From contig DATFGQ010000075.1 in NCBI GenBank assembly GCA_035249305.1, forward strand, positions 27,970 through 91,969: a stretch of DNA of 64,000 bases. Direction: 5' to 3'. Shown in pieces: positions 49,638 through 60,121 of this stretch. The stretch's first letter is position 1. Each line of letters opens with the position of its first letter. The DNA comes from DASUNP01 sp035249305 (lineage in GTDB: Bacteria; Acidobacteriota; Blastocatellia; UBA7656). The translations under genes were made by a program, and so were the position numbers. The notes under the pieces are model-generated. The model ran no database searches. It was given only the letters and a program-made list of their open reading frames with translations, and was not told where the DNA came from.

Positions 49638-52094
49638 ATGGCTGAAGCAGCACATAAGATTCCGGTCAACATAGAAGAAGAGATGAAGCGTAGTTATCTC
49701 GACTACGCTATGAGCGTAATCATAGGCCGCGCGCTGCCCGACGCGCGCGACGGCCTCAAGCCGGTCCACCGGCGGATACTCTTTGCGATGCACGAGCTGG
49801 GGCTGAACCCCGGCAAGCCCTTCAAGAAGTCCGCCACCGTCGTCGGCGACGTGCTGGGCAAATACCACCCGCACGGCGACACGGCCGTCTACGACGCGCT
49901 CGTCCGCATGGCGCAGGACTTCTCGCTGCGCTACCCGCTGATAAACGGGCAGGGCAACTTCGGCTCCGTGGACGGCGACGCGGCGGCGGCCTACCGCTAC
50001 ACCGAAGCCAGGCTTACGCGCATCGCCACGGAGATGCTGGCCGACATAGACAAAGAGACCGTAGATTTCACGCCCAACTACGACGAGTCGCGCGAAGAGC
50101 CTACGGTCTTGCCGACGCGCATACCGAACCTGTTAGTCAACGGGTCGGGCGGCATCGCCGTCGGCATGGCTACCAACATTCCTCCGCACAACCTGAATGA
50201 AGTCCTCGAGGCCGCGGTCTATCTGATCCAGAACCCGAACGCAAGGCTCAAGACCTTGATGGGTCTTCTGCCCGGCCCCGACTTCCCTACGGGCGGGTTC
50301 ATCTACGGCCGCGACGGCATCCGACAGGCCTACGAGACGGGGCGCGGCACCATCGTTATGCGCGCGCGCGTCGCCATAGACCGCGCGGGCCGCTCGGCCG
50401 AGCGCGTCGCGATCGTGGTCACGGAGATTCCCTACCAGGTCAACAAGGCGAAGCTCATAGAGCGCATCGCCGAGCTGATAAACGATAAGAAGATTGAGGG
50501 GATCGCCGACCTGCGCGACGAATCCGACCGCGAGGGCATGCGCATAGTCATAGAGCTGAAGCGCGACGCGATACCCGACATCGTGTTAAACAACCTCTAC
50601 AAGCTGACGCCGATGCAGCAGACGTTCGGCGTCATCAACCTCGCGATCGTCAACGGCCAGCCGCGCGAGCTGACGTTGATGGACACGCTCAGCATTTTCA
50701 TAGACCACCGCCGCGACGTAGTTATACGCCGCACGCGCTACGAGCTGAAGAAGGCCGAGGCGCGCGCCCACATACTCGAAGGGCTGAAGAAGGCGCTCGA
50801 CAACCTGGACGCGGTCATCAGCGTGATACGCAAGTCGCGCGCTACGCAGGAGGCGCGCGAGGCGCTGATGCTCAGGTTCAAGTTCACCGACATACAGGCG
50901 CGGGCGATACTGGAAATGCAGTTGCAGCGGCTGACGGGGCTTGAGCGGCAGAAGCTGAACGAAGAGTACAAAGAGATCATCCAGCGCATCGCCGAGCTTC
51001 AGGAGATACTGTCGAACGATTTGACGCTGCGGAACGTGATCGTCAAAGAGCTGCGCGAGGTGCAGCGCGAGTACGGCGACGAGCGGCGGACTGAGATCAT
51101 CGAAGCCGGCGCGGAGCTTTCGATCGAAGACCTGATCGCGGACGAAGACATGGCGATCACCGTGACGCACTCGGGTTACATCAAGCGGACGCCCGTTTCG
51201 ATTTATCGCGCGCAGCGGCGCGGCGGGACCGGGCGGCGCGGCGCGGCGCTCAAGACCGAAGACGTTGTCGACCACATCTTCGTAGCTTCGGCGCACAGCT
51301 ACGTGATGATCTTCACCAACAAGGGGAAGGTCTACAAGCTGAAGGTGCACGAGATACCCGACGCGGGCGCGGCGGGGCGCGGCAAGGCGATAGTGAACCT
51401 CGTCAACATCCCTAAAGAAGAGAAGTTCGCCGCCATCGTCGCCGTGCGCGAGTTCGAGGAAGGCAAGTACGTAGTCATGGCTACGCGGCGGGGCACGATA
51501 AAGAAGACCGAGCTGTCGGAGTTCGCCAACATCCGCTACAACGGGATCATCGCGATGGGCGTTGACGAAGGCGACGAGCTTCTGGCCGCGGAGATCACCG
51601 ACGGCAGCAAAAAGGTCTTCCTGGCTACGCACGACGGCATGGCGATCTGCTTCGACGAGTCGGACGTGAGGCCGATGGGGAGGCCCGCTTACGGGGTGCG
51701 CGGGATCACCCTGGACGAAGGCGATTACGTCATCAGCGTCGCGGCCGTCACCGATAACGTCGAGATGCTCTCGGTTTCGGAGCACGGCTTCGGCAAGCGG
51801 ACCAAGCTCGAAGAGTACCGCTTCCAGTCGCGCGCCGGTAAGGGCGTTATCAACATGAAGACCACCGACCGCAACGGGAAAGTCGTCGCCGTGCTGCCGG
51901 TCGTGGGCAATGACATACAGGTGCTGGTCATCACCAACTTCGGGAAGCTGATCCGCGTCGAGACGAACACGATACGCGAGTCGGGCCGCTCGACTCAGGG
52001 CGTAAAGCTGATTGACACGTCGGACGGCGATTTGGTTTCGTCGGCATCGCTCATCGAGCGACAGCAAGACGCGACCGACGCCATCGCCGTGTAA
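49638..52094 (+). CDS. gyrA: DNA gyrase subunit A
   Basis: 818 residues. The N-terminal topoisomerase domain has SYLDYAMSVIIGRALPDARD and catalytic Tyr121 (YRYTEARL). The quinolone-region residues read HGDTAVYD, with Thr where E. coli has Ser83. The C-terminal domain carries the gyrase-specific box QRRGGTG, which distinguishes it from ParC, and beta-pinwheel repeats. With GyrB it introduces negative supercoils. The ATG is preceded by GAGAGAGTGAGAG. Neither gyrB nor dnaA is adjacent, so this is not the oriC region. Confidence 0.97.
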   Translation: MAEAAHKIPVNIEEEMKRSYLDYAMSVIIGRALPDARDGLKPVHRRILFAMHELGLNPGKPFKKSATVVGDVLGKYHPHGDTAVYDALVRMAQDFSLRYPLINGQGNFGSVDGDAAAAYRYTEARLTRIATEMLADIDKETVDFTPNYDESREEPTVLPTRIPNLLVNGSGGIAVGMATNIPPHNLNEVLEAAVYLIQNPNARLKTLMGLLPGPDFPTGGFIYGRDGIRQAYETGRGTIVMRARVAIDRAGRSAERVAIVVTEIPYQVNKAKLIERIAELINDKKIEGIADLRDESDREGMRIVIELKRDAIPDIVLNNLYKLTPMQQTFGVINLAIVNGQPRELTLMDTLSIFIDHRRDVVIRRTRYELKKAEARAHILEGLKKALDNLDAVISVIRKSRATQEAREALMLRFKFTDIQARAILEMQLQRLTGLERQKLNEEYKEIIQRIAELQEILSNDLTLRNVIVKELREVQREYGDERRTEIIEAGAELSIEDLIADEDMAITVTHSGYIKRTPVSIYRAQRRGGTGRRGAALKTEDVVDHIFVASAHSYVMIFTNKGKVYKLKVHEIPDAGAAGRGKAIVNLVNIPKEEKFAAIVAVREFEEGKYVVMATRRGTIKKTELSEFANIRYNGIIAMGVDEGDELLAAEITDGSKKVFLATHDGMAICFDESDVRPMGRPAYGVRGITLDEGDYVISVAAVTDNVEMLSVSEHGFGKRTKLEEYRFQSRAGKGVINMKTTDRNGKVVAVLPVVGNDIQVLVITNFGKLIRVETNTIRESGRSTQGVKLIDTSDGDLVSSASLIERQQDATDAIAV

Positions 52095-52180
52095 GAGCGA
52101 TACCTGGGCTCAACGCAAAATGCGGCAAGGAGATTTGCGCGCTTTGCGGTACTTTGCGCGCTTTGCGTTGAACCCCAATC
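52095..52180. repeat. Phrase-type inverted repeat (GCTCAACGCAAA / TTTGCGTTGAAC)
   Basis: Left phrases CTCAACGCAAAATGCGGC; right phrases GCGCGCTTTGCG repeated, ending TTTGCGTTGAACCCC. The arms are complementary. It fills the gap after gyrA and ends ~10 nt before the next ATG, leaving no room for a normal ribosome-binding site. Confidence 0.7.
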
Positions 52181-52190
52181 TCCAAATTCA

Positions 52191-53021
52191 ATGCCAAAAT
52201 CTAGATCGCGCCGTCCTGCCGGGCTTATTTTTTTTCTTCTCACGACAACGCTCTGCGCCGTCACGTTTCATAGCGGCTGTAATAAAGGTGACGAAGAGGC
52301 TTTGAAGCGCGGGGCCGAGGCCTGGGACTCGGGCGACTACGTGGGCGCGGCCGAGGAGTACGAGCAGTACCTCAAGCGTTACCCTTCGGGTCAGCAATCG
52401 CTCGAAGCCCGTTTCCAGCTCGCGAACATCTACTACCTGAACCTTCAGCGTTACGAGGAGGCCCGCCAGCATTATCGTGAGTTCATCGAACAGGACCTGG
52501 CGAACCCGAAGGCTTACACCGCGCGCGAGCGGCTCGCCGGGGTGCTCGCCGACATGGGCCGCTCTTACGAAGCGATCGCCGAGTACGAGAATCTCAACCC
52601 TCAAGACCGTGCGGAGCGGCGGCGCGTGCGGCTGCTTATCGCGGACCTTTATTACGATCAGAAGAACTACAGCCAGGCGCTGACCGAGTATGAAAAGGTG
52701 ATCGAGCAGTCAGAGTTTGACGATCTGAGCGAGCAGGCCTACCTGCGCGAGGCGACGATCTATAACGCGCGGTCGCAGTACAGGCAGGCGCTTGAGGTCT
52801 ACAGCCGTCTCGCCTCCGAGACCACGGACCCGGAATCTCACCGCCGCGCGGTCTACGGCATGGCGGAGGCCCACGCGGGGCTGTTCCAGTTCGACGAGGC
52901 GATCAAGGCGCTCAAACAGATCGATGACGAGGGCGAGCAGAATTACATCACGGCGCGCATAGCCGAGCTTGAGCAGAAGAAGCGCGAGGCCGCGCAAGCC
53001 CAGACCGGCGTCCAGCCATAA
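52191..53021 (+). CDS. TPR-repeat (BamD-like) putative lipoprotein
   Basis: 276 residues. A hydrophobic N-terminus (LIFFLLTTTLCAVTFHSGC) ends in a possible lipobox Cys. About five TPR repeats follow (ALKRGAEAWDSGDYVGAAEEYEQYL...RYPSGQQSLEA), an arrangement similar to BamD or YbgF-type periplasmic adaptors. It has no ribosome-binding site because a phrase repeat abuts the start. Role in envelope assembly is inferred only from fold; BamD proper usually has conserved features not checked here. Confidence 0.75.
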   Translation: MPKSRSRRPAGLIFFLLTTTLCAVTFHSGCNKGDEEALKRGAEAWDSGDYVGAAEEYEQYLKRYPSGQQSLEARFQLANIYYLNLQRYEEARQHYREFIEQDLANPKAYTARERLAGVLADMGRSYEAIAEYENLNPQDRAERRRVRLLIADLYYDQKNYSQALTEYEKVIEQSEFDDLSEQAYLREATIYNARSQYRQALEVYSRLASETTDPESHRRAVYGMAEAHAGLFQFDEAIKALKQIDDEGEQNYITARIAELEQKKREAAQAQTGVQP

Positions 53022-53029
53022 GAAAGGAT

Positions 53030-53092
53030 CTCACCGCAGAGTCTTATTCTTCTCTGCGTAAACTCTGCGTCCTCTGTGTCTCCGCGGTGAAT
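53030..53092. repeat. Phrase-type inverted repeat (TCACCGCAGAG / CTCTGCG...CGCGGTGA)
   Basis: CTCACCGCAGAGTC on the left and CTCTGTGTCTCCGCGGTGAAT on the right pair around TTCTCTGCG phrases. It lies between the convergent TPR and serine-hydrolase genes, where it can act as a bidirectional terminator. Confidence 0.65.
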
Positions 53093-53108
53093 CTTCTCTT
53101 CCCTTCGG

Positions 53109-54572
53109 TCAATTCTTCAAAAGCTTGAGCCATTCGCGCATCTGTTTTCCGACACGCTCTGCGCTCGGGGGGTCGTAATTCGACATCACGACCGCCGTGT
53201 AGCCGCTGTCGGAGTTTATCTCGACCGTGGCGTTGATGCCCGGCGCGCCGCCCGCAAACCCGAACCCGCCGCGCCCGCCCGCCTTCGGCGACATCTGCCC
53301 CGTGAACATCCAGTTTGTGAACTCGGGCGATAGCAGCTTGTTGTTCGAAAGCGCGATGGCGAACTTCAACAGGTCTTCCGCCGTTGAATAGCCGCCGCCG
53401 GCCGAGCTCCCCCGCGCCGGCCGTGTGTAAAAATTGTTCCTCCGCCCGCGCCCGTTTGCCCCTTCGCGCGTGTAGCCTATGGCCAGGTTCTGAATCACCG
53501 CGTCGGCTTCGTATGAGTCGGTGTTCTCCATCCCCGCCGGCTTGAAGATGTGCTCGCGAACGTAGTCGTAATAGTCCTGCCCGGAGACTTTCTCGATGAT
53601 CGCGCCGAGCACTATGTAGCCGCCATTTGAATACTGGCGTTTCGCGCCGGGCTCGAACGCCAAAGGCTGTGCGGCGAACAGCGGGATGAAATCGCCGTTC
53701 CTTCTGAGCCGGTCTTTCGCCGTGGCGTCGAATTTGTCGCCGAAGAAATCCCCTATGCCGGACGACATCTGAAGAAGATGCTGGATAGTCACCTTCTCGG
53801 CCGCCTCGCGGTTAGGGTAGTCGGGCAGGTGCTTAATGATCTTATCGTCAAACGAGAGCTTTCCCTTCTCTACGAGCTGGCCGATCGCGACCTTTGTGAA
53901 GATCTTGTTTATCGAGCCGAGGTTGAATTTCGTATCGACGCGGTTCGGGACGTTGAACTCTTTGCTGGCCAGTCCGTAGGCTTTTTGAAAGAGCGGCTTC
54001 CCGTTCTTCGCGAGAAGCACCGCGCCGGAAAACTCGTCGGCCTTGGCCGCGTCTTCGAGATACTTGTCTAAAGAAGAGACGACTTCGCCCTCGCTCATCA
54101 CTCTCTTACCAGCGCCCGCCGATGATGCTTCATTCGAGGCGGCTCCAGAAGGCGGCTCGGTGTCTTCGACGCGGAAGCCGACGAGCTTGTGTGGCGGCGT
54201 GGCCTCGAACTCGAAACCTACCTCCAACCAGTCGCCGCTCTTTGTCTGGAGCAGCACCGTGATCGAAGCGTCGTCGGCCTTCACGATGCGCCGAAGGTCG
54301 AGGGTCTGAAACTCGTCGCGCATCTGCCTGTAGACCTGCAACCGCGCGTCGATGGGGCGGCGTTCGAGCGCAGCGGGCGCGACGTTGTTGGCGAAGAACT
54401 CGCGCATCTGCTTCTCGTCGCCGGAGTTGAACGCCTTCAGGTAGGCGGAGACGCGCTGGCCCGCAGGCGAGTTTGGCATCTCCAACCCGCGATGCGATTG
54501 CGCGAATATCACGGCGGCCAGCGCCGCGCTGAAGAGAATCGTGAGAGTCGTCTTTCTTGAAAGCATAATCAT
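53109..54572 (-). CDS. Secreted serine hydrolase (class C beta-lactamase/penicillin-binding-like)
   Basis: 487 residues. A signal peptide is followed by an ~100-residue N-terminal domain resembling a SnoaL/NTF2-like fold (VSAYLKAFNSGDEKQMREFF). The beta-lactamase-type domain has SINK (220-223, SxxK nucleophile), YSN (314-316) and a GGAPGIN motif near the C-terminus in the KTG/HxG position. Such enzymes are esterases or D-aminopeptidases rather than resistance enzymes. Located after export. It is 6 bp downstream of the S41 peptidase gene in the same direction, so likely one operon. Confidence 0.87.
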   Translation of the reverse strand: MIMLSRKTTLTILFSAALAAVIFAQSHRGLEMPNSPAGQRVSAYLKAFNSGDEKQMREFFANNVAPAALERRPIDARLQVYRQMRDEFQTLDLRRIVKADDASITVLLQTKSGDWLEVGFEFEATPPHKLVGFRVEDTEPPSGAASNEASSAGAGKRVMSEGEVVSSLDKYLEDAAKADEFSGAVLLAKNGKPLFQKAYGLASKEFNVPNRVDTKFNLGSINKIFTKVAIGQLVEKGKLSFDDKIIKHLPDYPNREAAEKVTIQHLLQMSSGIGDFFGDKFDATAKDRLRRNGDFIPLFAAQPLAFEPGAKRQYSNGGYIVLGAIIEKVSGQDYYDYVREHIFKPAGMENTDSYEADAVIQNLAIGYTREGANGRGRRNNFYTRPARGSSAGGGYSTAEDLLKFAIALSNNKLLSPEFTNWMFTGQMSPKAGGRGGFGFAGGAPGINATVEINSDSGYTAVVMSNYDPPSAERVGKQMREWLKLLKN

Positions 54573-54578
54573 GCCCCG

Positions 54579-55673
54579 TTAGTTTTTTGCTTCGGTCGTC
54601 TCTTTCTCCAGCTCGCCGATGACTCGTTTAAGCTGATCGATTATCTCCTGGTCAGTGGCCTTTTCTAACAGCTTTTTCACGGCGGCGAGGTGAGCCGTGC
54701 GGAGCGACTGCGCGGCTGGAACTTCGATGTCAGGCTTGACGCCCGTGCCTTCCCAGTTGGTCTTGGAGATGGGGTTGATGGCGCGACCGCTAGGCACGAA
54801 GATTTGGAAATGCTCGTTTATCCTGCGGACGCCTCCGGGGTGCGCGCCGCCGCCTGTCGTCTCGCCGACGATAGTCGCGCGCTTCAGATTCTTGAGATTG
54901 TAAGTAAACTCTTCGGCCGCCGAAAACGTGCGCTTGCTCGTCAACACGTAAACGTCCTTGCCCGCGTAACGCTTCCCCGGCACGTAAGGCAGCGTCCACC
55001 ATTGATGCGTGCTGTCGCCTTCGCGCCAGTAGAGGTCGTTGAGGTGGACCGGCTCTGAGTCGAAGAGGTAGCTCGAAAGCAGCGCCACCGTAGCGGGGTC
55101 GCCGCCGCCGTTTTGTCTGAGGTCGAAGATCAAAGCGTCTGTATTAGCCACGAAATTCATGGCGGCTACGATTGTCTCAGCGCTGAACTCGGCCGGCGTG
55201 AAGCCTCGCAGGTCTATGTAACCTACGTTGCCCTTCAGCCGCTCAACCTTCTCGAAACCAAAATTGATCTTCTTGAGAAAGTTGTTGAATCGCACGCGCT
55301 CCTCGGGCGTGGGGCCTCGCTGCCCGCCTTCCGCCGGAATGGCCTCGTGGCTGTAGCGCACTCGCAGGTGTTTATCGCGGCTCACTTCTTGAAGGTCGGC
55401 CGTGAGCTTTTGCGCAAACTGTTTGGAGCTTGTGACGTTGTCGTACTCCTTCTTTTGAGCCCGCTCGCGGATCGCCTGCTCCATCTTCTTGGCGACCTCC
55501 GGGAAGACGTAGTTCTCGTTAACCCTCTTTATCAATCCTTCGATCACGGCCGACCGCGTCGCTGCGTCTAAGGTTATATCGGGCTGCTCCGGCCCCTGTT
55601 GCGCGAATGCCGGGGCGGAACCGAACAGAAAGACCACTGCGGTCAGGCATAAAACCTTCAGCAAGTTTCTCAT
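54579..55673 (-). CDS. Secreted S41-family peptidase (tail-specific protease-like)
   Basis: 364 residues from ATG 55673 (AGGAGAAGATTG precedes it; the frame extends to 55721). A signal peptide is followed by an S41 catalytic region: GNVGYIDLRGF, DALIFDLRQNGGGDPATVALL, and the nucleophile stretch TFSAAEEFTYNL with GETTGGGAHPGG. The PDZ domain typical of CtpA is missing or very reduced, as in interphotoreceptor-retinoid-binding-like S41 members. It precedes the serine hydrolase by 6 bp. Probably a periplasmic peptidase of unknown target. Confidence 0.87.
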   Translation of the reverse strand: MRNLLKVLCLTAVVFLFGSAPAFAQQGPEQPDITLDAATRSAVIEGLIKRVNENYVFPEVAKKMEQAIRERAQKKEYDNVTSSKQFAQKLTADLQEVSRDKHLRVRYSHEAIPAEGGQRGPTPEERVRFNNFLKKINFGFEKVERLKGNVGYIDLRGFTPAEFSAETIVAAMNFVANTDALIFDLRQNGGGDPATVALLSSYLFDSEPVHLNDLYWREGDSTHQWWTLPYVPGKRYAGKDVYVLTSKRTFSAAEEFTYNLKNLKRATIVGETTGGGAHPGGVRRINEHFQIFVPSGRAINPISKTNWEGTGVKPDIEVPAAQSLRTAHLAAVKKLLEKATDQEIIDQLKRVIGELEKETTEAKN

Positions 55674-55834
55674 CAATCTTCTCCTATCGTTTTGACGGAC
55701 GGCCGTCAGGATAATGCCCATACCCTGATTCAGGATAGGCGGGCGAAAAGTTCCTTTATCTTTCAGAAGTCTGTGCTCTCCTCAACCAACGAGGCTCGCT
55801 CTGTGTTAGTTCCACCCACTCGAATAAGGCTAGC

Positions 55835-55863
55835 TTTACGTGTTAATATCTTTCATGTAATAT
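55835..55863 (+). promoter_or_regulatory. Candidate promoter for the CBS-kor operon
   Basis: TTTACG, 17-nt spacer, TAATAT. A transcript start near 55870 would give a ~60-nt leader to ATG 55931 (ACGGAGAATCT upstream). The 55674-55830 part holds only a GACGGACGGCCGTC palindrome. Confidence 0.4.
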
Positions 55864-55930
55864 TTCGGTTTTCGGAGAACACCTACAGGTGAGCTATTAA
55901 GGCCGGGGTTGCTAAATCCACGGAGAATCT

Positions 55931-56398
55931 ATGTCAATAGAAACGGCTCTCAGAGAGACCAGAATCCGCGAGCTTAAACCGCCCGCCCCCGCCTGTGTCG
56001 CCCGCGAGGCGACGCTGGGCGAAGCCATCGGCTCGATGAGGGCGCGGAAGGCCGGGTGCGTGCTCGCGTGCGAGGGCGACCGGCTTGTAGGCATACTGAC
56101 GGAGCGGGACATCCTCAGGCGAGTGGCGGGCGAAGATGTCTCTCTAGATTCTTCGGTGGCCGATTTCATGTCGGCCGGGCCGAAGACGCTGACGATGGAC
56201 GACCTGCTCGGCGACGCGATACGGCTGATGGATGAAGGCGATTATCGCCACGTCCCCATAGTCGATAAATCAGGCAGGATCGAGGCAATAATCTCTATCC
56301 AGCAGGTCATACAGTTCCTGGCGGAGCTTTACCCGACAGAGGTGCTGAACCTGCCGCCCGAGCCGCACCAGTACATGGACTCGCGCGAGGGCGGATAA
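55931..56398 (+). CDS. CBS-domain protein (two CBS motifs)
   Basis: 155 residues forming a CBS pair: LVGILTERDILRRVAGEDV and YRHVPIVDKSGRIEAIISIQQV. CBS pairs bind adenosine nucleotides and act as energy-state switches. It is 20 bp upstream of korA. A second CBS gene follows korB, so both probably regulate, or respond with, the oxidoreductase. Confidence 0.88.
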   Translation: MSIETALRETRIRELKPPAPACVAREATLGEAIGSMRARKAGCVLACEGDRLVGILTERDILRRVAGEDVSLDSSVADFMSAGPKTLTMDDLLGDAIRLMDEGDYRHVPIVDKSGRIEAIISIQQVIQFLAELYPTEVLNLPPEPHQYMDSREGG

Positions 56399-56418
56399 TC
56401 ATACGAGATAGGTTAATT

Positions 56419-58284
56419 ATGGAATCGACGACAATACTCAACAACGTAGAAGACAAGCACATCGAAGAGCTTGAGGCGGTGACCATAAGGTTCGCCGGCG
56501 ACTCGGGCGACGGCATGCAGCTTACCGGCACGCAGTTCACGAACACGTCGGCCGTCGTGGGCAACGACATCTCGACGCTGCCGGACTTCCCGGCCGAGAT
56601 CCGCGCCCCCGCGGGCAGCCTGCCGGGCGTGTCGGGCTTTCAACTGAACTTCTCGAACCACGACATACGCACGCCCGGCGACGAGCCGAATGTGCTTGTG
56701 GCGATGAACCCGGCCGCGCTCAAAGTCAACCTGGCTGACCTCGAAGATGGCGGCATACTGATCGTGAACACCGACGCCTTCAACGAGAACAATCTCAAGA
56801 AGGCCGGCTACCCGGCGAACCCGCTCGAAGACGGGAGCCTTTCGGGCTACAGGCTCTTCAAGCTCCCCATCACGACGCTCAACCGCGCCGCGCTGCGCGA
56901 CGAGGTCAAGCTTCCGCCTAAGGAGATCGACCGGTGCAAGAATTTCTGGGCGCTCGGCCTGATGTACTGGCTCTACGACCGCCCGCTCGACCCGACCATG
57001 CGCTGGATCGAGGACAAGTTCAAAAAGAAGCCCGAAGTCGTAAAGGCGAACGCGACCGCGCTCAAGGCCGGGTTCGCCTACGCCGAGGCCGCCGAGATAT
57101 TCACCACACACTATCGCGTGCGGCGCGCGGCGATCACGCCGGGCAAGTACCGTAACATCACAGGCAACGAAGCGACCGCGCTCGGCTTTGTCGCGGCAAG
57201 CGTGCTCTCGGGCCGCCCGCTATTTTACGCGAGCTATCCGATCACGCCCGCCTCAGACATTCTGCACGAGCTTTCGACGCGCAAGAATTTCGGCGTCAAG
57301 ACGTTTCAGGCCGAAGACGAGATAGCGGCCGTGTGCGCGGCGGTAGGGGCGGCCTTCGCGGGCCAGTTGGGGCTGACGGGGACGAGCGGGCCGGGGCTCG
57401 CGCTCAAGAGCGAAGCCATAGGGCTCGCCGTGATGACGGAGCTCCCGCTGGTCATCGTTAACGTGCAGAGAGGCGGCCCGTCTACGGGGCTGCCTACGAA
57501 GACAGAGCAGGCCGACCTTCTTCAGGCGATGTTCGGGCGCAATGGCGAATGCCCCGTTGCGATAGTCGCGCCCGCGACCCCCGGCGATTGCTTCCACATG
57601 GCCGTGGAGGCGTTTCGCATAGCGACGAAACACATGCTGCCGGTCATCTACCTGTCGGACGGGTACCTGGGCAACGGGGCCGAGCCGTGGAAGCTGCCTG
57701 AGATGGACGAGCTGCCGCGCTTTGAAGTGACCTTCCATAAAGACCCTGCTAATTTCCATGCCTACGCGCGCGACCCTCAGACGCTGGCGCGGCCGTGGGC
57801 GATACCGGGGACGCCCGGCCTTGAGCACCGCATCGGTGGCATCGAGAAGCAGGACATAACCGGCAACGTCTCCTACGACCCCGAAAACCACATGCACATG
57901 GTCTGGACGCGCGCCGAGAAGGTCGCGCGAATAGCTGACGACATACCTGGGCTTGAAGTCTTCGGCGAGCCGGAAGGCCGGTTGCTGGTCATAGGCTGGG
58001 GGTCTACGCACGGGTCCATCACCTCGGCCGTCGAAGAGATGCAGCGGCGCGGCAAGTCAGTCTCCAGCGTCCACCTTCGCCACCTGAACCCCTTCCCGAA
58101 GAACCTCGGGGAGATAATCGGCAAGTTCGACCGCGTGCTGGTGCCCGAGCTGAACATGGGGCAGTTAGCTATGCTGTTGAGGGCGCGCTACCTTGTGCCG
58201 GCCATCTCGTTCCCGAAGGTCAAAGGGAAGCCGTTCAAGATCAGCGAGCTCACGGCGAAGATGGACGAAGTCTATGAAGATTGA
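56419..58284 (+). CDS. korA: 2-oxoacid:acceptor oxidoreductase subunit alpha (fused gamma-alpha)
   Basis: 621 residues. The N-terminal ~190 match the gamma domain (VTIRFAGDSGDGMQLTGTQF), followed by the pyrimidine-binding alpha domain (YPITPASDILHEL, AEDEIAAVCAAVGAAFAG, TSGPGLALKSEAIGLAV). With KorB it oxidises 2-oxoglutarate (or another 2-oxoacid) with CoA and reduces ferredoxin, using thiamine pyrophosphate. The fused gamma-alpha form is typical of two-subunit enzymes in the oxidative or reverse TCA cycle. A plausible link to sucC (62.4 kb) is succinyl-CoA turnover. The gene overlaps the beginning of the open frame leading to korB, whose own start is 42 bp downstream. Confidence 0.93.
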   Translation: MESTTILNNVEDKHIEELEAVTIRFAGDSGDGMQLTGTQFTNTSAVVGNDISTLPDFPAEIRAPAGSLPGVSGFQLNFSNHDIRTPGDEPNVLVAMNPAALKVNLADLEDGGILIVNTDAFNENNLKKAGYPANPLEDGSLSGYRLFKLPITTLNRAALRDEVKLPPKEIDRCKNFWALGLMYWLYDRPLDPTMRWIEDKFKKKPEVVKANATALKAGFAYAEAAEIFTTHYRVRRAAITPGKYRNITGNEATALGFVAASVLSGRPLFYASYPITPASDILHELSTRKNFGVKTFQAEDEIAAVCAAVGAAFAGQLGLTGTSGPGLALKSEAIGLAVMTELPLVIVNVQRGGPSTGLPTKTEQADLLQAMFGRNGECPVAIVAPATPGDCFHMAVEAFRIATKHMLPVIYLSDGYLGNGAEPWKLPEMDELPRFEVTFHKDPANFHAYARDPQTLARPWAIPGTPGLEHRIGGIEKQDITGNVSYDPENHMHMVWTRAEKVARIADDIPGLEVFGEPEGRLLVIGWGSTHGSITSAVEEMQRRGKSVSSVHLRHLNPFPKNLGEIIGKFDRVLVPELNMGQLAMLLRARYLVPAISFPKVKGKPFKISELTAKMDEVYED

Positions 58285-58325
58285 TTGCTTCGGAACGAGA
58301 AATAGCAGAAGAAAGAAGAGAGAAT

Positions 58326-59381
<1,056 letters not shown>

Positions 59382-59435
59382 TGCTGAGTGAAAGAATATT
59401 ACTCAGGACTCAGGACTCAGGACTCAGGACTAATT
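59382..59435. repeat. Phrase-type repeat upstream of the second CBS gene
   Basis: TGCTGAGTGAAAG, then four tandem ACTCAGG phrases; the two halves can pair. It directly joins the korB stop to the next start, and explains an apparent upstream in-frame extension (residues such as RTQDSGL). Confidence 0.7.
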
Positions 59436-59951
59436 ATGGTTATATGCCCGCGCTGCGGCGAAGAGAACATTGAAGGGGCCGATCGATGTATTGAGTGCCT
59501 GGAGCCTTTTCGCGACCGTGACGTGCCTCAGCCCAAAGAGGGGCTCCAGCGTCTGATCATGGAGACTCCCGTCAGCGAGCTCTCCGATCATACGCCCGTC
59601 ACGGTCCCGCCCGACACGTCGGTGGCCGAGGCCATAAGTCGCATGAAGGCCGACCAGAAGGCGCTGGTGCTCGTGGTCGCTGACCAGAAGCTTGTCGGCA
59701 TATTCACCGAGCGAGACATCCTGTTAAAGATCATAGGCGAGCATAAGGACTTGAATCAGATGAAGGTCCGCGACTGCATGACGCGAGCGCCCGAAACCGT
59801 GGAGCCGACGGACTCGCTGCGGATCGCCTTGAACAAGATGTCTGTCGGGGGGTTCCGCCACATCCCCATCGCCGACGAGGGGCGCGTGGTGGGGCTGGTC
59901 ACGGCTAAAGACGCCTTGAGATTCCTGGCCCGCGAAGTGCTTTACAAGTGA
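59436..59951 (+). CDS. CBS-domain protein with N-terminal zinc ribbon
   Basis: 171 residues from ATG 59436 (the frame extends back to 59388 only through repeat sequence). An N-terminal zinc ribbon C4-P-R-C7...C18-I-E-C21 precedes a CBS pair (LVGIFTERDILLKIIGEH and FRHIPIADEGRVVGLVTAKDAL). It parallels the upstream CBS gene at 55931 but adds the metal knuckle. It follows korB, making CBS genes bracket korAB. A redox- or zinc-sensing role is conceivable; nucleotide binding is the family expectation. The stop codon lies in a repeat. Confidence 0.87.
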   Translation: MVICPRCGEENIEGADRCIECLEPFRDRDVPQPKEGLQRLIMETPVSELSDHTPVTVPPDTSVAEAISRMKADQKALVLVVADQKLVGIFTERDILLKIIGEHKDLNQMKVRDCMTRAPETVEPTDSLRIALNKMSVGGFRHIPIADEGRVVGLVTAKDALRFLAREVLYK

Positions 59952-60035
59952 ACAGTAAACAGTGACTAGTGACAAGAAATTTGCAATGTTATAAACCTGT
60001 CTCGTCACTTGTAACGGTTTACTGTTCACGGTATA
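59948..60035. repeat. Phrase-type inverted repeat (GTGAACAGTAAAC / GTTTACTGTTCAC)
   Basis: Perfect 13-base arms near 59949 and 60019 with further ACTAGTGACAAG phrases. The stop codon of the preceding CBS gene is in the left arm. It may terminate its transcript. Confidence 0.7.
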
Positions 60036-60121
60036 GTAACGGGCAGATGAGCAATAAGGGGTAGGACAAGCCTCCAGGCCATTACCGGCGGGCGAATCAA
60101 ACAAGGAGCAAAGACAGTAGA

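Noticed and set aside
50586..52067. 493-codon open frame antisense to gyrA
   Set aside because: Shadow of a conserved gene in GC-rich DNA; the product has no recognisable fold and gyrA is certain.
49638..52094. Chromosome origin near gyrA
   Set aside because: No dnaA, dnaN, recF or gyrB and no DnaA-box cluster nearby.
53109..54572. Antibiotic-resistance beta-lactamase
   Set aside because: The SxxK/YxN fold is shared by many esterases and peptidases; the extra N-terminal domain and operon with an S41 peptidase argue against a resistance role.
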